Shown here piece after piece: positions 33,501 to 42,245 of a DNA stretch of 64,000 nucleotides. This DNA is from Parasedimentitalea psychrophila (GTDB lineage Bacteria; Pseudomonadota; Alphaproteobacteria; Rhodobacterales; Rhodobacteraceae). The translations under genes were made by a program, and so were the position numbers. Numbering within the stretch: position 1 is the first letter of the stretch; each line of letters starts with the position of its first letter. Where the stretch lies: NCBI RefSeq assembly GCF_030285785.1, contig NZ_CP127247.1, positions 992,001-1,056,000 on the forward strand, in the 5' to 3' direction. Below the pieces are notes generated by a model, which did no database searches, was not told the origin of the DNA, and saw nothing but the letters and a program-made list of their open reading frames with translations.

Positions 33501-35331
33501 CTCTATACTCCCTGGGATTAAGATCCAGACCCAGCTCTTCGATCAGCCACAACACCATGCGTTCGGGGGTGTTCAGCTGCGCCCTGACCCGCAGCACCTC
33601 ATGCACCAGCGCCGGTTCATCGGTGATCAGCCCATCCACCCCCATCGAGATCATTTTGGACATTTGCAGCGGATCGTTGACGGTCCAGACATAGATATCC
33701 TTGCCCGCGGCCTGCACCGCGCCAATCAGCGCCGGGCTGGCAATTTCGGCCCGCACCGCAACAAAATCCCCGTCCAGCCCGGCCAGATCACCGACCTTGG
33801 TGGCGGCCAGAATGCCCGCCCGCCAGTCGGGGCGCAGGGATTTCGCCTTTTGTACCGATCCGTATTTCAGCGACATAAAGGCGATCTGGTCCGCCATATC
33901 CGCCGCCTCGACCAGGGCGACGCTGCGGCCCTCCAGATCAACATCAAAGCCATAGTGCTTGAACTCGATCAGCAGCTTGGCGCGGCCCTTGACCTGCAGC
34001 AGAACCTCGCTCAACAGCGGAATGCGCTGATCGGCGTAAGCCGGGTCATACCAGCTGCCGATATCAACTTGCTGCAACTGCTCCAGAGGTGCGGCGTGGA
34101 TCTGCAAATTGACCCTGGCCAGCTTCATCAAATCGGCGTCATGCATCACCACGATATGGCCGTCGGCGCTTTCCTGCACATCAATCTCGACCCAGTCAGC
34201 GCCCTGCTGCAGCGCCTCTTGGATCGCGGCTGTGGTGTTTTCCGGCTTGCTGCCGGCAGCGCCGCGATGGGCAATGATCTCGACTTCATCCGTGGCCTTT
34301 ACCGCGTCAAACAGCGACTGGCCCAGCCACAGGGACATGCCGGCCAGAACAACTGCGACACCAGCAAAGCCCAGCAATCCGGGACGCAGCCGCGATTGCC
34401 CACGCAGGTAACTGGGCAGTGGCGGATGCGCGCCGCCAAAATGGCGATCCAGTATAAGCGCCAATGCGCCCAGCGCGATGGCCGACAGCACCGCGTCGCC
34501 CGTCACCCAGAACAACAGCACAACAAGCGACAGCAGCAACACCCGGATCAAGTCGGTCTCTTCGCCCACTGGCATCCAGGCGATAATCCCACCCGCCACA
34601 GCCGCCAATACCGCCACCAGAGCCGTGCGCAGTAACACCCAGACCACCAGTTCGATCTGCAACTTGAGATGATGCCCCTTCATTCGCTGGGTGCTGATCC
34701 CAAAACTGCTAGGCGGTGATTGATCCTCGAACAGCACCAGATGCAGCGCCAGCGCCCAGGCTGACAGCCGTTGCAACAGAACCAGCGCCAGCGCCAGTGC
34801 GATCACCCCGATCAGAGCCACCGCCAGTTTGAAGGCAGGCGGGTGATAGCTCAGGTAGTAATTGATGTCATATTCGGTCAGCAGTGCCCAGGCCACCAGC
34901 CCTGCCACCGCAGCAAACGGCGCCGCCAGCAGCAGAATTCGCAGCAGCAGCAGGCCAATGAAAACCGCCAGCACATATAGTTTTCTGACCACCGACAGCA
35001 GCGCCACGCGGGCGGTTTGCCAGCGGTCGGCTTGCTCATAACGCAGCGAGGCGGCCATCACCGCAAAGCCGGTGACCTCGCCCACCATCACGATGCTGAC
35101 AACCACCAGCGACAGCACAAAACCGATCGGCGACAGCACAAACAGCGCAATATCCTGATCGGTCAGTGCCGATTGGCTGGAAAAGGATACCGCCAGGTTG
35201 ACCATCCCCCCCAGCAGCGGTGCAATCAGCGCCAGAGCCAGCAGTCGCAGCGACACATGCACCGCCAGAAACAACCGCCAGCGCCGTCTGGCGCCACCAT
35301 AGGCCTGTAAAACGTCGGATATAAATTTCAA
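33487..35331 (-). CDS. Membrane-fused glycerophosphodiester phosphodiesterase
   Basis: A 614-residue protein. The N-terminal half (about 1-345) has some eight to nine transmembrane helices of the GPDPase membrane domain; the C-terminal half is a GDPD TIM barrel with HRG at 355-357, E364, E382 and D384 (EID), H397 and ITDEP near the end. Family enzymes cleave glycerophosphodiesters to glycerol-3-phosphate and an alcohol. The helices place the barrel at the membrane. It overlaps the PLA2-like gene. Confidence 0.93.
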   Translation of the reverse strand: MKFISDVLQAYGGARRRWRLFLAVHVSLRLLALALIAPLLGGMVNLAVSFSSQSALTDQDIALFVLSPIGFVLSLVVVSIVMVGEVTGFAVMAASLRYEQADRWQTARVALLSVVRKLYVLAVFIGLLLLRILLLAAPFAAVAGLVAWALLTEYDINYYLSYHPPAFKLAVALIGVIALALALVLLQRLSAWALALHLVLFEDQSPPSSFGISTQRMKGHHLKLQIELVVWVLLRTALVAVLAAVAGGIIAWMPVGEETDLIRVLLLSLVVLLFWVTGDAVLSAIALGALALILDRHFGGAHPPLPSYLRGQSRLRPGLLGFAGVAVVLAGMSLWLGQSLFDAVKATDEVEIIAHRGAAGSKPENTTAAIQEALQQGADWVEIDVQESADGHIVVMHDADLMKLARVNLQIHAAPLEQLQQVDIGSWYDPAYADQRIPLLSEVLLQVKGRAKLLIEFKHYGFDVDLEGRSVALVEAADMADQIAFMSLKYGSVQKAKSLRPDWRAGILAATKVGDLAGLDGDFVAVRAEIASPALIGAVQAAGKDIYVWTVNDPLQMSKMISMGVDGLITDEPALVHEVLRVRAQLNTPERMVLWLIEELGLDLNPREYRDVSP

Positions 35332-35447
35332 ACCAAACCTCCTGACATTCTGGCCCCATAGAACGACGGGGCGCGGCAGGTCTCAAGAGCGGATTGGCGC
35401 CAGCACAGGCTCAGCCGCGCAGCCCAAATGGCTCCCGCCCGGCATCG

Positions 35448-35490
35448 GTCTCCTGGCGGAGACGCTCTTCCCGTTGGGCGTGGCGCCGGT
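35448..35490 (+). repeat. Hairpin + TTCCCGTTGGGC intergenic module
   Basis: GTCTCC-TGGC-GGAGAC (35448-35463), then CGCTCTTCCCGTTGGGC and TGGCGCCGG. The same order (hairpin, TTCCCGTTGGGC or GTTGGGC, GGCGCCGG or GGCACCGG) occurs on the minus strand at 27131-27175 and 40053-40096. It lies in the 210-bp gap between the glycerophosphodiesterase start and the DUF6173 stop; nothing else is seen in that gap. Confidence 0.6.
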
Positions 35491-35542
35491 CCTGCGGACC
35501 AGCGCAGGGCTGCCGAGACGCACCAAAGCGGCCGATTTTTAG

Positions 35543-35995
35543 TCAGGTCTCTTCGAGGTCTGACGCCAGTTTAAACCCAATCCGGTTGGCGGGCTTGTCC
35601 TGTTGCGGTTTGGGCAGCGCCCGCAGCATCACGTTCAACTGGGTGACATGCTGCACCAGCTGGGTTTTGCCACCGGCGCCGTCGGTGCCGTAAAAGGTGA
35701 TGATATCGGGATCGAAATAGCCCATGCCCTCGATCCGCAGCACCCCGGCCTCGCCGCCGACAAAGCCCATGGCGACCTCATGCTCGCCGTCCAGCTGTTC
35801 TTCAAAGTTCTGGATATAGAGGATCAGACGCTCATAGGCCCAGCGCGCGGCGCTTTTGTGATCGGCCAGTTTGTTCAGCGCCTCGGGCACTGTGGTCAAT
35901 CCGGCCTTTGCCTCGGGGTCGGCGTGGACCTCGTGCAGGCACGGCAATACTGCGGCTTCAACCGCCTCTGCCGACGTTTTAATATTATCCCCCAT
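35543..35995 (-). CDS. DUF6173 family protein
   Basis: A 150-residue soluble protein. The motif run AARWAYERLILYIQNFEEQL, then MGYFDPDIITFYGTD and LVQHVTQLNVMLRALPK fits DUF6173, whose role is unknown. The ATG at 35995 follows AAGGGG and is 4 bp after the MBL hydrolase stop, so the three genes 38752-35543 form one operon. Confidence 0.8.
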   Translation of the reverse strand: MGDNIKTSAEAVEAAVLPCLHEVHADPEAKAGLTTVPEALNKLADHKSAARWAYERLILYIQNFEEQLDGEHEVAMGFVGGEAGVLRIEGMGYFDPDIITFYGTDGAGGKTQLVQHVTQLNVMLRALPKPQQDKPANRIGFKLASDLEET

Positions 35996-35999
35996 AACG

Positions 36000-37046
36000 C
36001 TACCCCTTACGCTGGTACAGCCAGGCGCCATCGTCGCGGCGGCTGCGGTCCAGTTTGCCAATACAATACAGGTGGTTCACATGCGCCACCGCCTCAACCA
36101 GGGCAAGGCCGTATTCGCCTTCTCCGATGCTGCGTTTGAACAGGGTCGAGAAGCACTCAGCGGCGGTTTTGGGCTGATCCAGATACTCCAGCAGCCGTTC
36201 GAGCGCGCCGTGGTGATTGTCGATCAGCTGCCGCATCCGCAGGGGCAGCCGGGTGAAGGGCAGTTTGTGGCCGCCCAGCGCGATATGATCGGCGCGCGCC
36301 AGCGGTGCCAGCCGCTCGCAGGCTTCTAGCCAGTCGGCCAGCGGGTCGGCCATCGGTTCGGTGGCATAGACGCCGATGTTGGGGCTGATCGAGGACAGGA
36401 TCTGGTCGCCGGTGATCACCAGATTGTCGTCGCGGCTCCAGAAGGTCGCATGTTCCGGCGCGTGGCCGTTGCCCATATGCACATCCCAGTCGCGACCCCC
36501 CATGCGGATCACATCATCCTGCTGGATGCGGGTAAAGCCCAGCGGCATCGGATAGACCACATCGGCAAAGTTGAAGGGCCGGTCGGCAACCCGTTTGTCA
36601 TAGATCTCAGGGTCCATGCCGGCGCTGCGGTAATAGTCGAGGGTTTCCTGCGGCCAGACCTCCTGCACGTCCAGCGTCAGCATGCGGGCAAACAGCCAGG
36701 CGGTGCGGGTGGTCACCAGCTCAGCCCCGTGTTCGCTCTGAAACCAGCCGGCATTGCCGATGTGATCGGGGTGGTGATGGGTGACCACCACCCGCTTGAC
36801 CGGCTTGCCAGCCAGCGGCCCCGCCATCAGTTGCTCCCAGATCGCGCGGGTCTTTTTGGAGGAGAACCCGGTGTCGATCACCGTCCAGCTGTCACCGTCG
36901 TCCAGCGCATAGACATTCACATGGTCCAGCTTCATTGGCAGCGGCAGCCGCATCCAGAGCACGCCTGTCACGATCTCGATCGCCTCGCCCGGTGCTGGGG
37001 GCACCTCCCAGGGGTGGCGCATGGTGACTTCGGGAACGCTGGTCAT
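36000..37046 (-). CDS. MBL-fold metallo-hydrolase
   Basis: A 348-residue metallo-beta-lactamase-fold hydrolase. The metal motif HHHPDHIGN is at about 90-98, followed by H in GNGHAPEH and D in VITGDQILSS; a helical C-terminal extension resembles the LACTB2-like winged helix. Its ATG overlaps the stop of the acyl-CoA dehydrogenase gene (ATGA), suggesting thioester or ester hydrolysis in the same pathway, which is inference. Confidence 0.9.
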   Translation of the reverse strand: MTSVPEVTMRHPWEVPPAPGEAIEIVTGVLWMRLPLPMKLDHVNVYALDDGDSWTVIDTGFSSKKTRAIWEQLMAGPLAGKPVKRVVVTHHHPDHIGNAGWFQSEHGAELVTTRTAWLFARMLTLDVQEVWPQETLDYYRSAGMDPEIYDKRVADRPFNFADVVYPMPLGFTRIQQDDVIRMGGRDWDVHMGNGHAPEHATFWSRDDNLVITGDQILSSISPNIGVYATEPMADPLADWLEACERLAPLARADHIALGGHKLPFTRLPLRMRQLIDNHHGALERLLEYLDQPKTAAECFSTLFKRSIGEGEYGLALVEAVAHVNHLYCIGKLDRSRRDDGAWLYQRKG

Positions 37047-38752
37047 GATTGTCCTGCCAATTCTTCCAAGGTTAGCGCATAGGCGCCATCGGCGCCGGCC
37101 TGCGCATGGGCAAGCAGCCCTGCATGTTCCGGCAGCAGCCGGGTGATATAGAACCGCGCCAGTTTTTCACGCGGACCGCCCAGATCTGCCATCGCTGCGC
37201 TCAGGTGGAAGTGCCCCCCCAGTACCCGTGCAAAAGCCCGCAGGTAAGGAACCGCACCGGCAAAGCGGTCGTTCATTTTGTCCTGTGCCACAAGCCAGTC
37301 GGTGGCTTCACGCAACGACTCGCAGGCCTGCCAGACGCTTTCGGCCATGTTGGGATGGGTTGCGCGGGCCCGTTCTGCCTGTTCCTCGATCTCGTCCATC
37401 AGCCGGTTGGCCATATCGCCGCCGTCCAGCATCTTGCGGCCCACCAGATCCATCGCCTGAATGCCATTGGTGCCCTCATAAATCGAGGTCACCCGCACAT
37501 CGCGCAGGAACTGCGCCGCGCCGGTCTCTTCGATAAAGCCCATGCCGCCATGCACCTGCACGCCGGTATCGGCCATCGAGATCCCGGTGTCGGTGCCAAA
37601 GACCTTGGAAATCGGGGTCAGAAACGCCGCCCTTGCGGCCCAGTCGGCGGCGCCGGTGGCGGCCTGCATATCAATGGCTACCGCACAGGACAGCATGATC
37701 GCACGAGCGGCAAACAGATCGGCCTTCATCGACATCAGCATCCGCCGCACATCCGCGTGATCGACGATTGTACCGCTGTCGCTGCGCCCCTGCCTGCGCT
37801 CCAGCGCATAGCCCAGCGCCTGCTGATAGGCCGCCTCGCCAACGCCAATGCCCTGACCGCCAACGCCCAGACGGGCGTTGTTCATCATGGTGAACATTGC
37901 CGCCATGCCGCCATGTTCGCGGCCAACCAGCCACCCCTTGGCGCCATCATATTGCATCACACAGGTGGGCGAGCCATGCAGGCCCATCTTGTGCTCCAGG
38001 CTGACCACGCTCAGGTCGTTGGGCACACCCGCATCGCCATTTTCATCCGGCAGGTATTTTGGCACCAGGAACAGCGAGATCCCCTTGGTCCCCGGCACCC
38101 CGTCTGGCAGCCGTGCCAGCACCAAGTGGCAGATATTGCTGCAGAAATCATTGTCGCCCCAGCTGATGAAGATCTTTTGACCGCTGACCGCATAGGTGCC
38201 ATCGCCATTGGCTTGCGCCTTCGACGCCAGCGCCCCCACATCCGATCCGGCCTGCGCCTCGGTCAGGTTCATGGTGCCCGCCCATTCGCCGGAAATCAGC
38301 TTGGGCAGATACAGATCCTTAAGCGCGTCACTGGCGTGATGCGCCAGCGCCTCGATCTGACCCTGCGACATCAGCGGTGCCAGTTGCAGCGACAGGCAGG
38401 CGCCGCTCATCATTTCATTGACGCAAGTGGTCAGCGCCATCGGCAGCGCCATGCCACCGTATCCCTCGGGGGCGCTCATGCCGATCCAACCGCCCTCGGC
38501 GATCGCCGTCCAGCCTGCGGCAAATCCGGGTGAGCTGCGCAACACGCCGTTTTCCAGATGGGCCGGCTGCAGGTCTCCCGCGCGCTGCAACGGCGCCATC
38601 ACCGTGTCGCATAGTTTGCCAGCTTCGGTCAGAATGGCGCTGGTCAAATCACCCGAGGCCTCGGCGAATTTTGGGGTCGCGGCGACCTGCCCGTAGCCAA
38701 CAATCTGGTTCAGTAGAAATTCATACTCGGGAACGGGTGCGCGAAAACTCAT
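37043..38752 (-). CDS. Acyl-CoA dehydrogenase, long DmdC-like form
   Basis: A 569-residue FAD enzyme with the ACAD N-, middle and C-terminal domains plus the extra C-terminal domain of the roughly 590-residue subfamily that includes 3-methylmercaptopropionyl-CoA dehydrogenase (DmdC). Motifs: GYGGMALPMAL, MNLTEAQAGSDVGAL, SGQKIFISWGDND, and YEGTNGIQAMDLVGRK with the catalytic Glu region. The ATG at 38752 follows AGAGGA. Its electrons would go to ETF and the ETF-QO at 21-23 kb. The substrate (DMSP-derived or other acyl-CoA) cannot be fixed. Confidence 0.9.
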   Translation of the reverse strand: MSFRAPVPEYEFLLNQIVGYGQVAATPKFAEASGDLTSAILTEAGKLCDTVMAPLQRAGDLQPAHLENGVLRSSPGFAAGWTAIAEGGWIGMSAPEGYGGMALPMALTTCVNEMMSGACLSLQLAPLMSQGQIEALAHHASDALKDLYLPKLISGEWAGTMNLTEAQAGSDVGALASKAQANGDGTYAVSGQKIFISWGDNDFCSNICHLVLARLPDGVPGTKGISLFLVPKYLPDENGDAGVPNDLSVVSLEHKMGLHGSPTCVMQYDGAKGWLVGREHGGMAAMFTMMNNARLGVGGQGIGVGEAAYQQALGYALERRQGRSDSGTIVDHADVRRMLMSMKADLFAARAIMLSCAVAIDMQAATGAADWAARAAFLTPISKVFGTDTGISMADTGVQVHGGMGFIEETGAAQFLRDVRVTSIYEGTNGIQAMDLVGRKMLDGGDMANRLMDEIEEQAERARATHPNMAESVWQACESLREATDWLVAQDKMNDRFAGAVPYLRAFARVLGGHFHLSAAMADLGGPREKLARFYITRLLPEHAGLLAHAQAGADGAYALTLEELAGQS

Positions 38753-38880
38753 GGCATCCTCTTTCTGTGGCGCTGCGCCGTGGGCTTGGAATTCCTGTGC
38801 GCAGCCGGTAACTGTCAAAGCTTGGACAAATATCTAGCGGGGCCAGCCGCGCAAGCAAACCGAAACGCGGCGTCACCTAT

Positions 38881-39831
38881 ATGAGCAGTAAACATACTAT
38901 AATACTGGGTTCTGAACAGCCAGACCTGCAGCAGGCAGCGGCATTATTGCGGGCAGGCAAGCTGGTCGCCTTTCCCACCGAGACCGTTTACGGTCTGGGC
39001 GGAGACGCTCGTCAGGGTCAGGCGGTCGCCGCTATATTCGAGGCCAAGGGGCGGCCAAATTTCAACCCTCTGATCGCGCATATGGCCTCGATTGAAGCCG
39101 CTCGGCGCTACGTTCAGTGGACCGATCAGGCAGAGCTGCTGGCCAAGGCCTTTTGGCCCGGGCCGCTGACCTTGGTGCTGCCGCTGCGCGACGGCCACGG
39201 CATTTCACCGCTGGTCACCGCCGGGCTGGAGACACTGGCCATCCGGGTGCCCGCGCACCCCACCGCACGGCGCTTGCTGGCGCTGGTCGATGGGCCGGTT
39301 GCGGCACCCTCTGCCAACCCCTCGGGGCGGATAAGCCCCACCACAGCCGCCCATGTTGAGGCCGGGCTGGGCGGGCGACTGGCCGCCATTATCGATGACG
39401 GGCCCTGCGGTGTCGGCCTGGAATCCACCATTGTCGGCCTGGCTGGCCCCCATCCCATGTTGCTGCGCCCCGGCGGTCTCGCCGCCGAGGAGATCGAAGC
39501 CGCGCTGGGTCAGCCGCTGCAACAGCGCGACACCAATGATGCACTGACCGCACCGGGGCAATTGCTGTCCCACTACGCGCCAAACGAGCGGGTGCGGCTG
39601 AATGCTACTCAGGCCGAGCCCGGCGAGCTGATGCTGGGATTTGGCGCCATGGCCTGTGATCTGAACCTCTCGGCCAGCGGCAGCCTGATCGAGGCGGCAG
39701 CCAATCTGTTTGGCCACCTGCATCAGCTTGATGCCCTAGGCAGGCCGATCGCCGTTGCCCCGGTGCCCAATCATGGGCTTGGTCAGGCCATCAATGACCG
39801 CCTGCAGCGCGCCGCCGCCCCGAGAGACTGA
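38881..39831 (+). CDS. L-threonylcarbamoyladenylate synthase (Sua5/YrdC/YciO)
   Basis: Makes threonylcarbamoyl-AMP for the t6A37 modification of tRNA. The 316-residue form has the YrdC domain (FPTETVYGLGGDA, KGRPNFNPLIAH, SANPSGRISPT, GLESTIVGL) followed by the Sua5 C-terminal domain (APGQLLSHYAPN linker). The ATG is at 38881. Its stop codon lies in an 18-bp tandem repeat. Confidence 0.95.
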   Translation: MSSKHTIILGSEQPDLQQAAALLRAGKLVAFPTETVYGLGGDARQGQAVAAIFEAKGRPNFNPLIAHMASIEAARRYVQWTDQAELLAKAFWPGPLTLVLPLRDGHGISPLVTAGLETLAIRVPAHPTARRLLALVDGPVAAPSANPSGRISPTTAAHVEAGLGGRLAAIIDDGPCGVGLESTIVGLAGPHPMLLRPGGLAAEEIEAALGQPLQQRDTNDALTAPGQLLSHYAPNERVRLNATQAEPGELMLGFGAMACDLNLSASGSLIEAAANLFGHLHQLDALGRPIAVAPVPNHGLGQAINDRLQRAAAPRD

Positions 39832-39853
39832 CAAACCCCGAGAGATTGACAAA
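39818..39853 (+). repeat. 18-bp tandem duplication at a stop codon
   Basis: CCCCGAGAGACTGACAAA (39818-39835) is followed directly by the same unit with one C-to-T change (39836-39853). Each unit contains an in-frame TGA, so the stop of the threonylcarbamoyladenylate synthase gene is duplicated. Confidence 0.9.
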
Positions 39854-40131
39854 CAAGGGCTCCCGCGCCCACACAGCCCCCGGCTACGCCGGTCGCAATG
39901 ACGGTCTTGGGCCGGGCGCGGCTGCGCCGCGCGGAGCTAGCTGCAAGCCACTGCGCTGCGGCGCGGGCGCAACGCGGTGACGCGGTACAGTCCTGCAATA
40001 TCCTTGAATTGGAACCTTGAGAGGCAGGTCTCAGCAAAACGCCCACAGCGGGCGCCAAGCCCGGTGCCACGCCCAACTGGCAACGGCCTCCGTCAGGAGG
40101 GCGGGGATGGACGGGAGCTCATCGAGAGGCC
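39854..40131. other. Non-coding stretch with a repeat module
   Basis: About 280 bp without a supportable gene between convergent genes. It holds GC-rich short dyads (GGCTACGCC, GCGCGGCTGCGCCGCGC) and, on the minus strand at 40053-40096, the module CCTCCTGACGGAGG hairpin, then GTTGGGCGTGGCACCGGG and CTTGGCGCCC, related to 35448-35490. Confidence 0.55.
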
Positions 40132-40689
40132 TCACGCATGGCCCGCCTCACTTGACAGCCCCAGCGGATCAACGCCAATCGACTGCAGCGCTGCACCCCA
40201 TTTCTGATCATCCTCGGTGTCAAAGACCAGCGCCGCTGTCGCCGCGACGGTCAGCCAGCCATTCAGGCCGATCTCGCTCTCCAGCTGCCCCGCCCCCCAG
40301 CCCGCATAGCCCAACATCATCAGCACCTGATCGGGGCCTTTGCCAATGGCGATATCCTCCAGGATATCCAGCGTCGCGGTCATCGAACACACCTCGGACA
40401 CATGCAGCGAGTTCAGGCTGGCCTCATAGTCCGGCGTATGCAGCACAAATCCGCGCTGGGTCTCGACAGGACCGCCAAAGCGCACCGGAATTTGCCCCCG
40501 TGATACCGGGACGGGCTTGATATCCAGCTGCCGCAGCAGATCGCCCAATTGCACTTCGGGAGCCGTTTTGTTGACGATCAGCCCCATCGCGCCGTCTTTG
40601 GTATGGGAACACAGAAACACCACCGTGTGCTCAAACCGTTCGTCTCCCATGCCGGGCATGGCAATCAGAAGTTTACCGGTGAGATCCAT
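40132..40689 (-). CDS. YqgE/AlgH family protein
   Basis: A 185-residue cytoplasmic protein with the UPF0301 pattern: [21 protein letters not shown] near the N-terminus, [17 protein letters not shown], and [15 protein letters not shown]. Function is not settled in the family. The ATG at 40689 faces the divergent DsbD-N-like gene across 250 bp containing a 33-bp palindrome. Confidence 0.93.
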   Translation of the reverse strand: MDLTGKLLIAMPGMGDERFEHTVVFLCSHTKDGAMGLIVNKTAPEVQLGDLLRQLDIKPVPVSRGQIPVRFGGPVETQRGFVLHTPDYEASLNSLHVSEVCSMTATLDILEDIAIGKGPDQVLMMLGYAGWGAGQLESEIGLNGWLTVAATAALVFDTEDDQKWGAALQSIGVDPLGLSSEAGHA

Positions 40690-40748
40690 ATGCCGTTCCC
40701 TCTCTGCTCCAACGCTTATCCAGCGCTCGACGTTGACCGGGCCGCAGA

Positions 40749-40781
40749 CCCACCCCTGTCACCCTGGGTGACAGGGGTGGG
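40749..40781. repeat. Perfect 33-bp palindrome with 1-nt centre
   Basis: CCCACCCCTGTCACCC (40749-40764), T, then GGGTGACAGGGGTGGG (40766-40781): 16-bp arms without mismatch. It lies in the divergent gap between yqgE and the DsbD-N-like gene. No T-run follows, so it is not a standard terminator; it may be an operator or an inserted palindromic unit. Confidence 0.85.
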
Positions 40782-40938
40782 CCCGGCCCTCTGCCTTAAT
40801 CATGACGCGGCACGAGGCCCTGCGCAAGGGTGGGCTGCCAGCGCTCCCCCGGCGGCAAAGCCATTTCTGACCCCGACAAATCCGGGCTAACCACAACGTG
40901 ACTTGGCTTTTCACTGCCGACAGCGCATCTATTGTGCC

Positions 40939-41769
40939 ATGACACAAGCTCTCAATATTCTATGCGCCGGACTGCTGGCCTTTGCCGCTCCCACCCTGGC
41001 GGCCAGTGACACGGCCAGTGACACGGCCAGTGACTCTGGCCCGCTGGTGGAAATCGAGGTGCTGGACGGTGGCCGCACCGCCCGTGGCACCTATATGGGC
41101 GCCCTGCGACTGACCCTGCAGGCGGGCTGGAAAACCTATTGGCGCAGTCCCGGCGATGCCGGCATCCCGCCCAACTTTGATTGGCGCGGCTCCAGCAATA
41201 TCGCGACTTTGGCGATCATCTGGCCCACCCCTGAGGTCACCATGACCTCGGGCTACCAGACCATTGGCTACCATGATCAATTGGTGCTGCCGATCGAAAT
41301 CACCGCCAGCAGTCCCGACCTGCCCGTGACCTTGGCCGGCCAGATGATGCTTGGCCTGTGCAAGGACATCTGTGTGCCCTCTGAAGTGTCCTTTGATCAC
41401 CAGTTGAACCTGCAGGCCGACCGCAACCCGGCCATTGCCGCCGCGATGGCAAACCGCCCCTATTCCGCCCAAGAGGCCGGGGTGAAATCCACCACCTGCA
41501 GCTTGTCTGCAACCAAATACGGCATCCAGGTGGAGGCGCGCATCTCGATGCCAGCGGCGGGTAACACCGAGGTTGCGGTGATCGAGTCCGGCACACCTTT
41601 GGCCTTTGGCGGCGCCACCGCCACCAAGCGGCGCGGCAATATGCTGATCGCCACAACCGAGTTCCTGCCCACCAGCAACGATGGTTTTGCGCTGGACCGT
41701 TCCAAACTGCGGATCACCGTGCTGGGCAGCCGCCATGCAGTGGACATTCGCGGCTGCGCTGCCGGATAA
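40939..41769 (+). CDS. DsbD N-terminal-like periplasmic protein
   Basis: A 276-residue exported protein with a signal peptide (about 1-21). The mature part carries the DsbD_N/thiol-disulfide interchange pattern: LQAGWKTYWRSPGDAGIPP, DWRGSSN, GYHDQLVLPIEI and MLGLCKDICVP with the CxxxC pair. It lacks the DsbD transmembrane and thioredoxin domains, so it is a stand-alone N-domain. Just after the signal are repeated SDTA units coded by a 12-bp tandem repeat. The ATG at 40939 was chosen so that the signal peptide is N-terminal. Confidence 0.82.
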   Translation: MTQALNILCAGLLAFAAPTLAASDTASDTASDSGPLVEIEVLDGGRTARGTYMGALRLTLQAGWKTYWRSPGDAGIPPNFDWRGSSNIATLAIIWPTPEVTMTSGYQTIGYHDQLVLPIEITASSPDLPVTLAGQMMLGLCKDICVPSEVSFDHQLNLQADRNPAIAAAMANRPYSAQEAGVKSTTCSLSATKYGIQVEARISMPAAGNTEVAVIESGTPLAFGGATATKRRGNMLIATTEFLPTSNDGFALDRSKLRITVLGSRHAVDIRGCAAG

Positions 41770-41787
41770 CCTCAGGATTCCCCCACT

Positions 41788-42225
41788 ATGCCCCCAACCA
41801 TGAACCGTCCCCTTGTCGGCGCCATTGCTGTGGTCTGCCACCGCGATCGTGTCATTCTGGTGCAACGCGGCAAACAGCCGAGCGCTGGCATGTGGGGCTT
41901 TCCCGGTGGCCACCTAGAGCTGGGCGAGACCGCGCTGCAGGCCGCTGCCCGCGAATTATTTGAGGAAACCGGCGTCACCGCCCGGCCGCTAGGGTATCTC
42001 ACCAATATTGATGTGATCCTGCGCGACACCCATGGCGCGGTGGCGCAACAGTATCTGCTGGCGGCGGTGCTCTGTGACTATCAGCAGGGCACACCGCAGC
42101 CGGCCGACGATGCCGCCCAGGCCCTCTGGATGCCGATCAACGAATTTGAGACCTGCGGCCTGCCGCTGCTGGATCAAGTCGCCGAGGTGGCGCATATGGC
42201 GCAGGCCCGTATGCACAACCGGTAG
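41788..42225 (+). CDS. Nudix hydrolase
   Basis: A 145-residue Nudix protein. The box runs GHLELGETALQAAARELFEE followed by TG, matching Gx5Ex7REUxEExGU. It starts MPPTMNRPLVGAIAVV and ends AQARMHNR. The substrate is unknown; nucleoside-diphosphate derivatives are typical. It lies 18 bp after the DsbD-N-like gene, probably in the same transcript, and ends 20 bp from the convergent RND gene. Confidence 0.92.
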   Translation: MPPTMNRPLVGAIAVVCHRDRVILVQRGKQPSAGMWGFPGGHLELGETALQAAARELFEETGVTARPLGYLTNIDVILRDTHGAVAQQYLLAAVLCDYQQGTPQPADDAAQALWMPINEFETCGLPLLDQVAEVAHMAQARMHNR

Positions 42226-42245
42226 ATCGGCAGAGAGCTGGTACC

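Noticed and set aside
37106-38533. 475-codon plus-strand frame opposite the acyl-CoA dehydrogenase
   Set aside because: Antisense shadow of a strongly conserved gene; no motifs.
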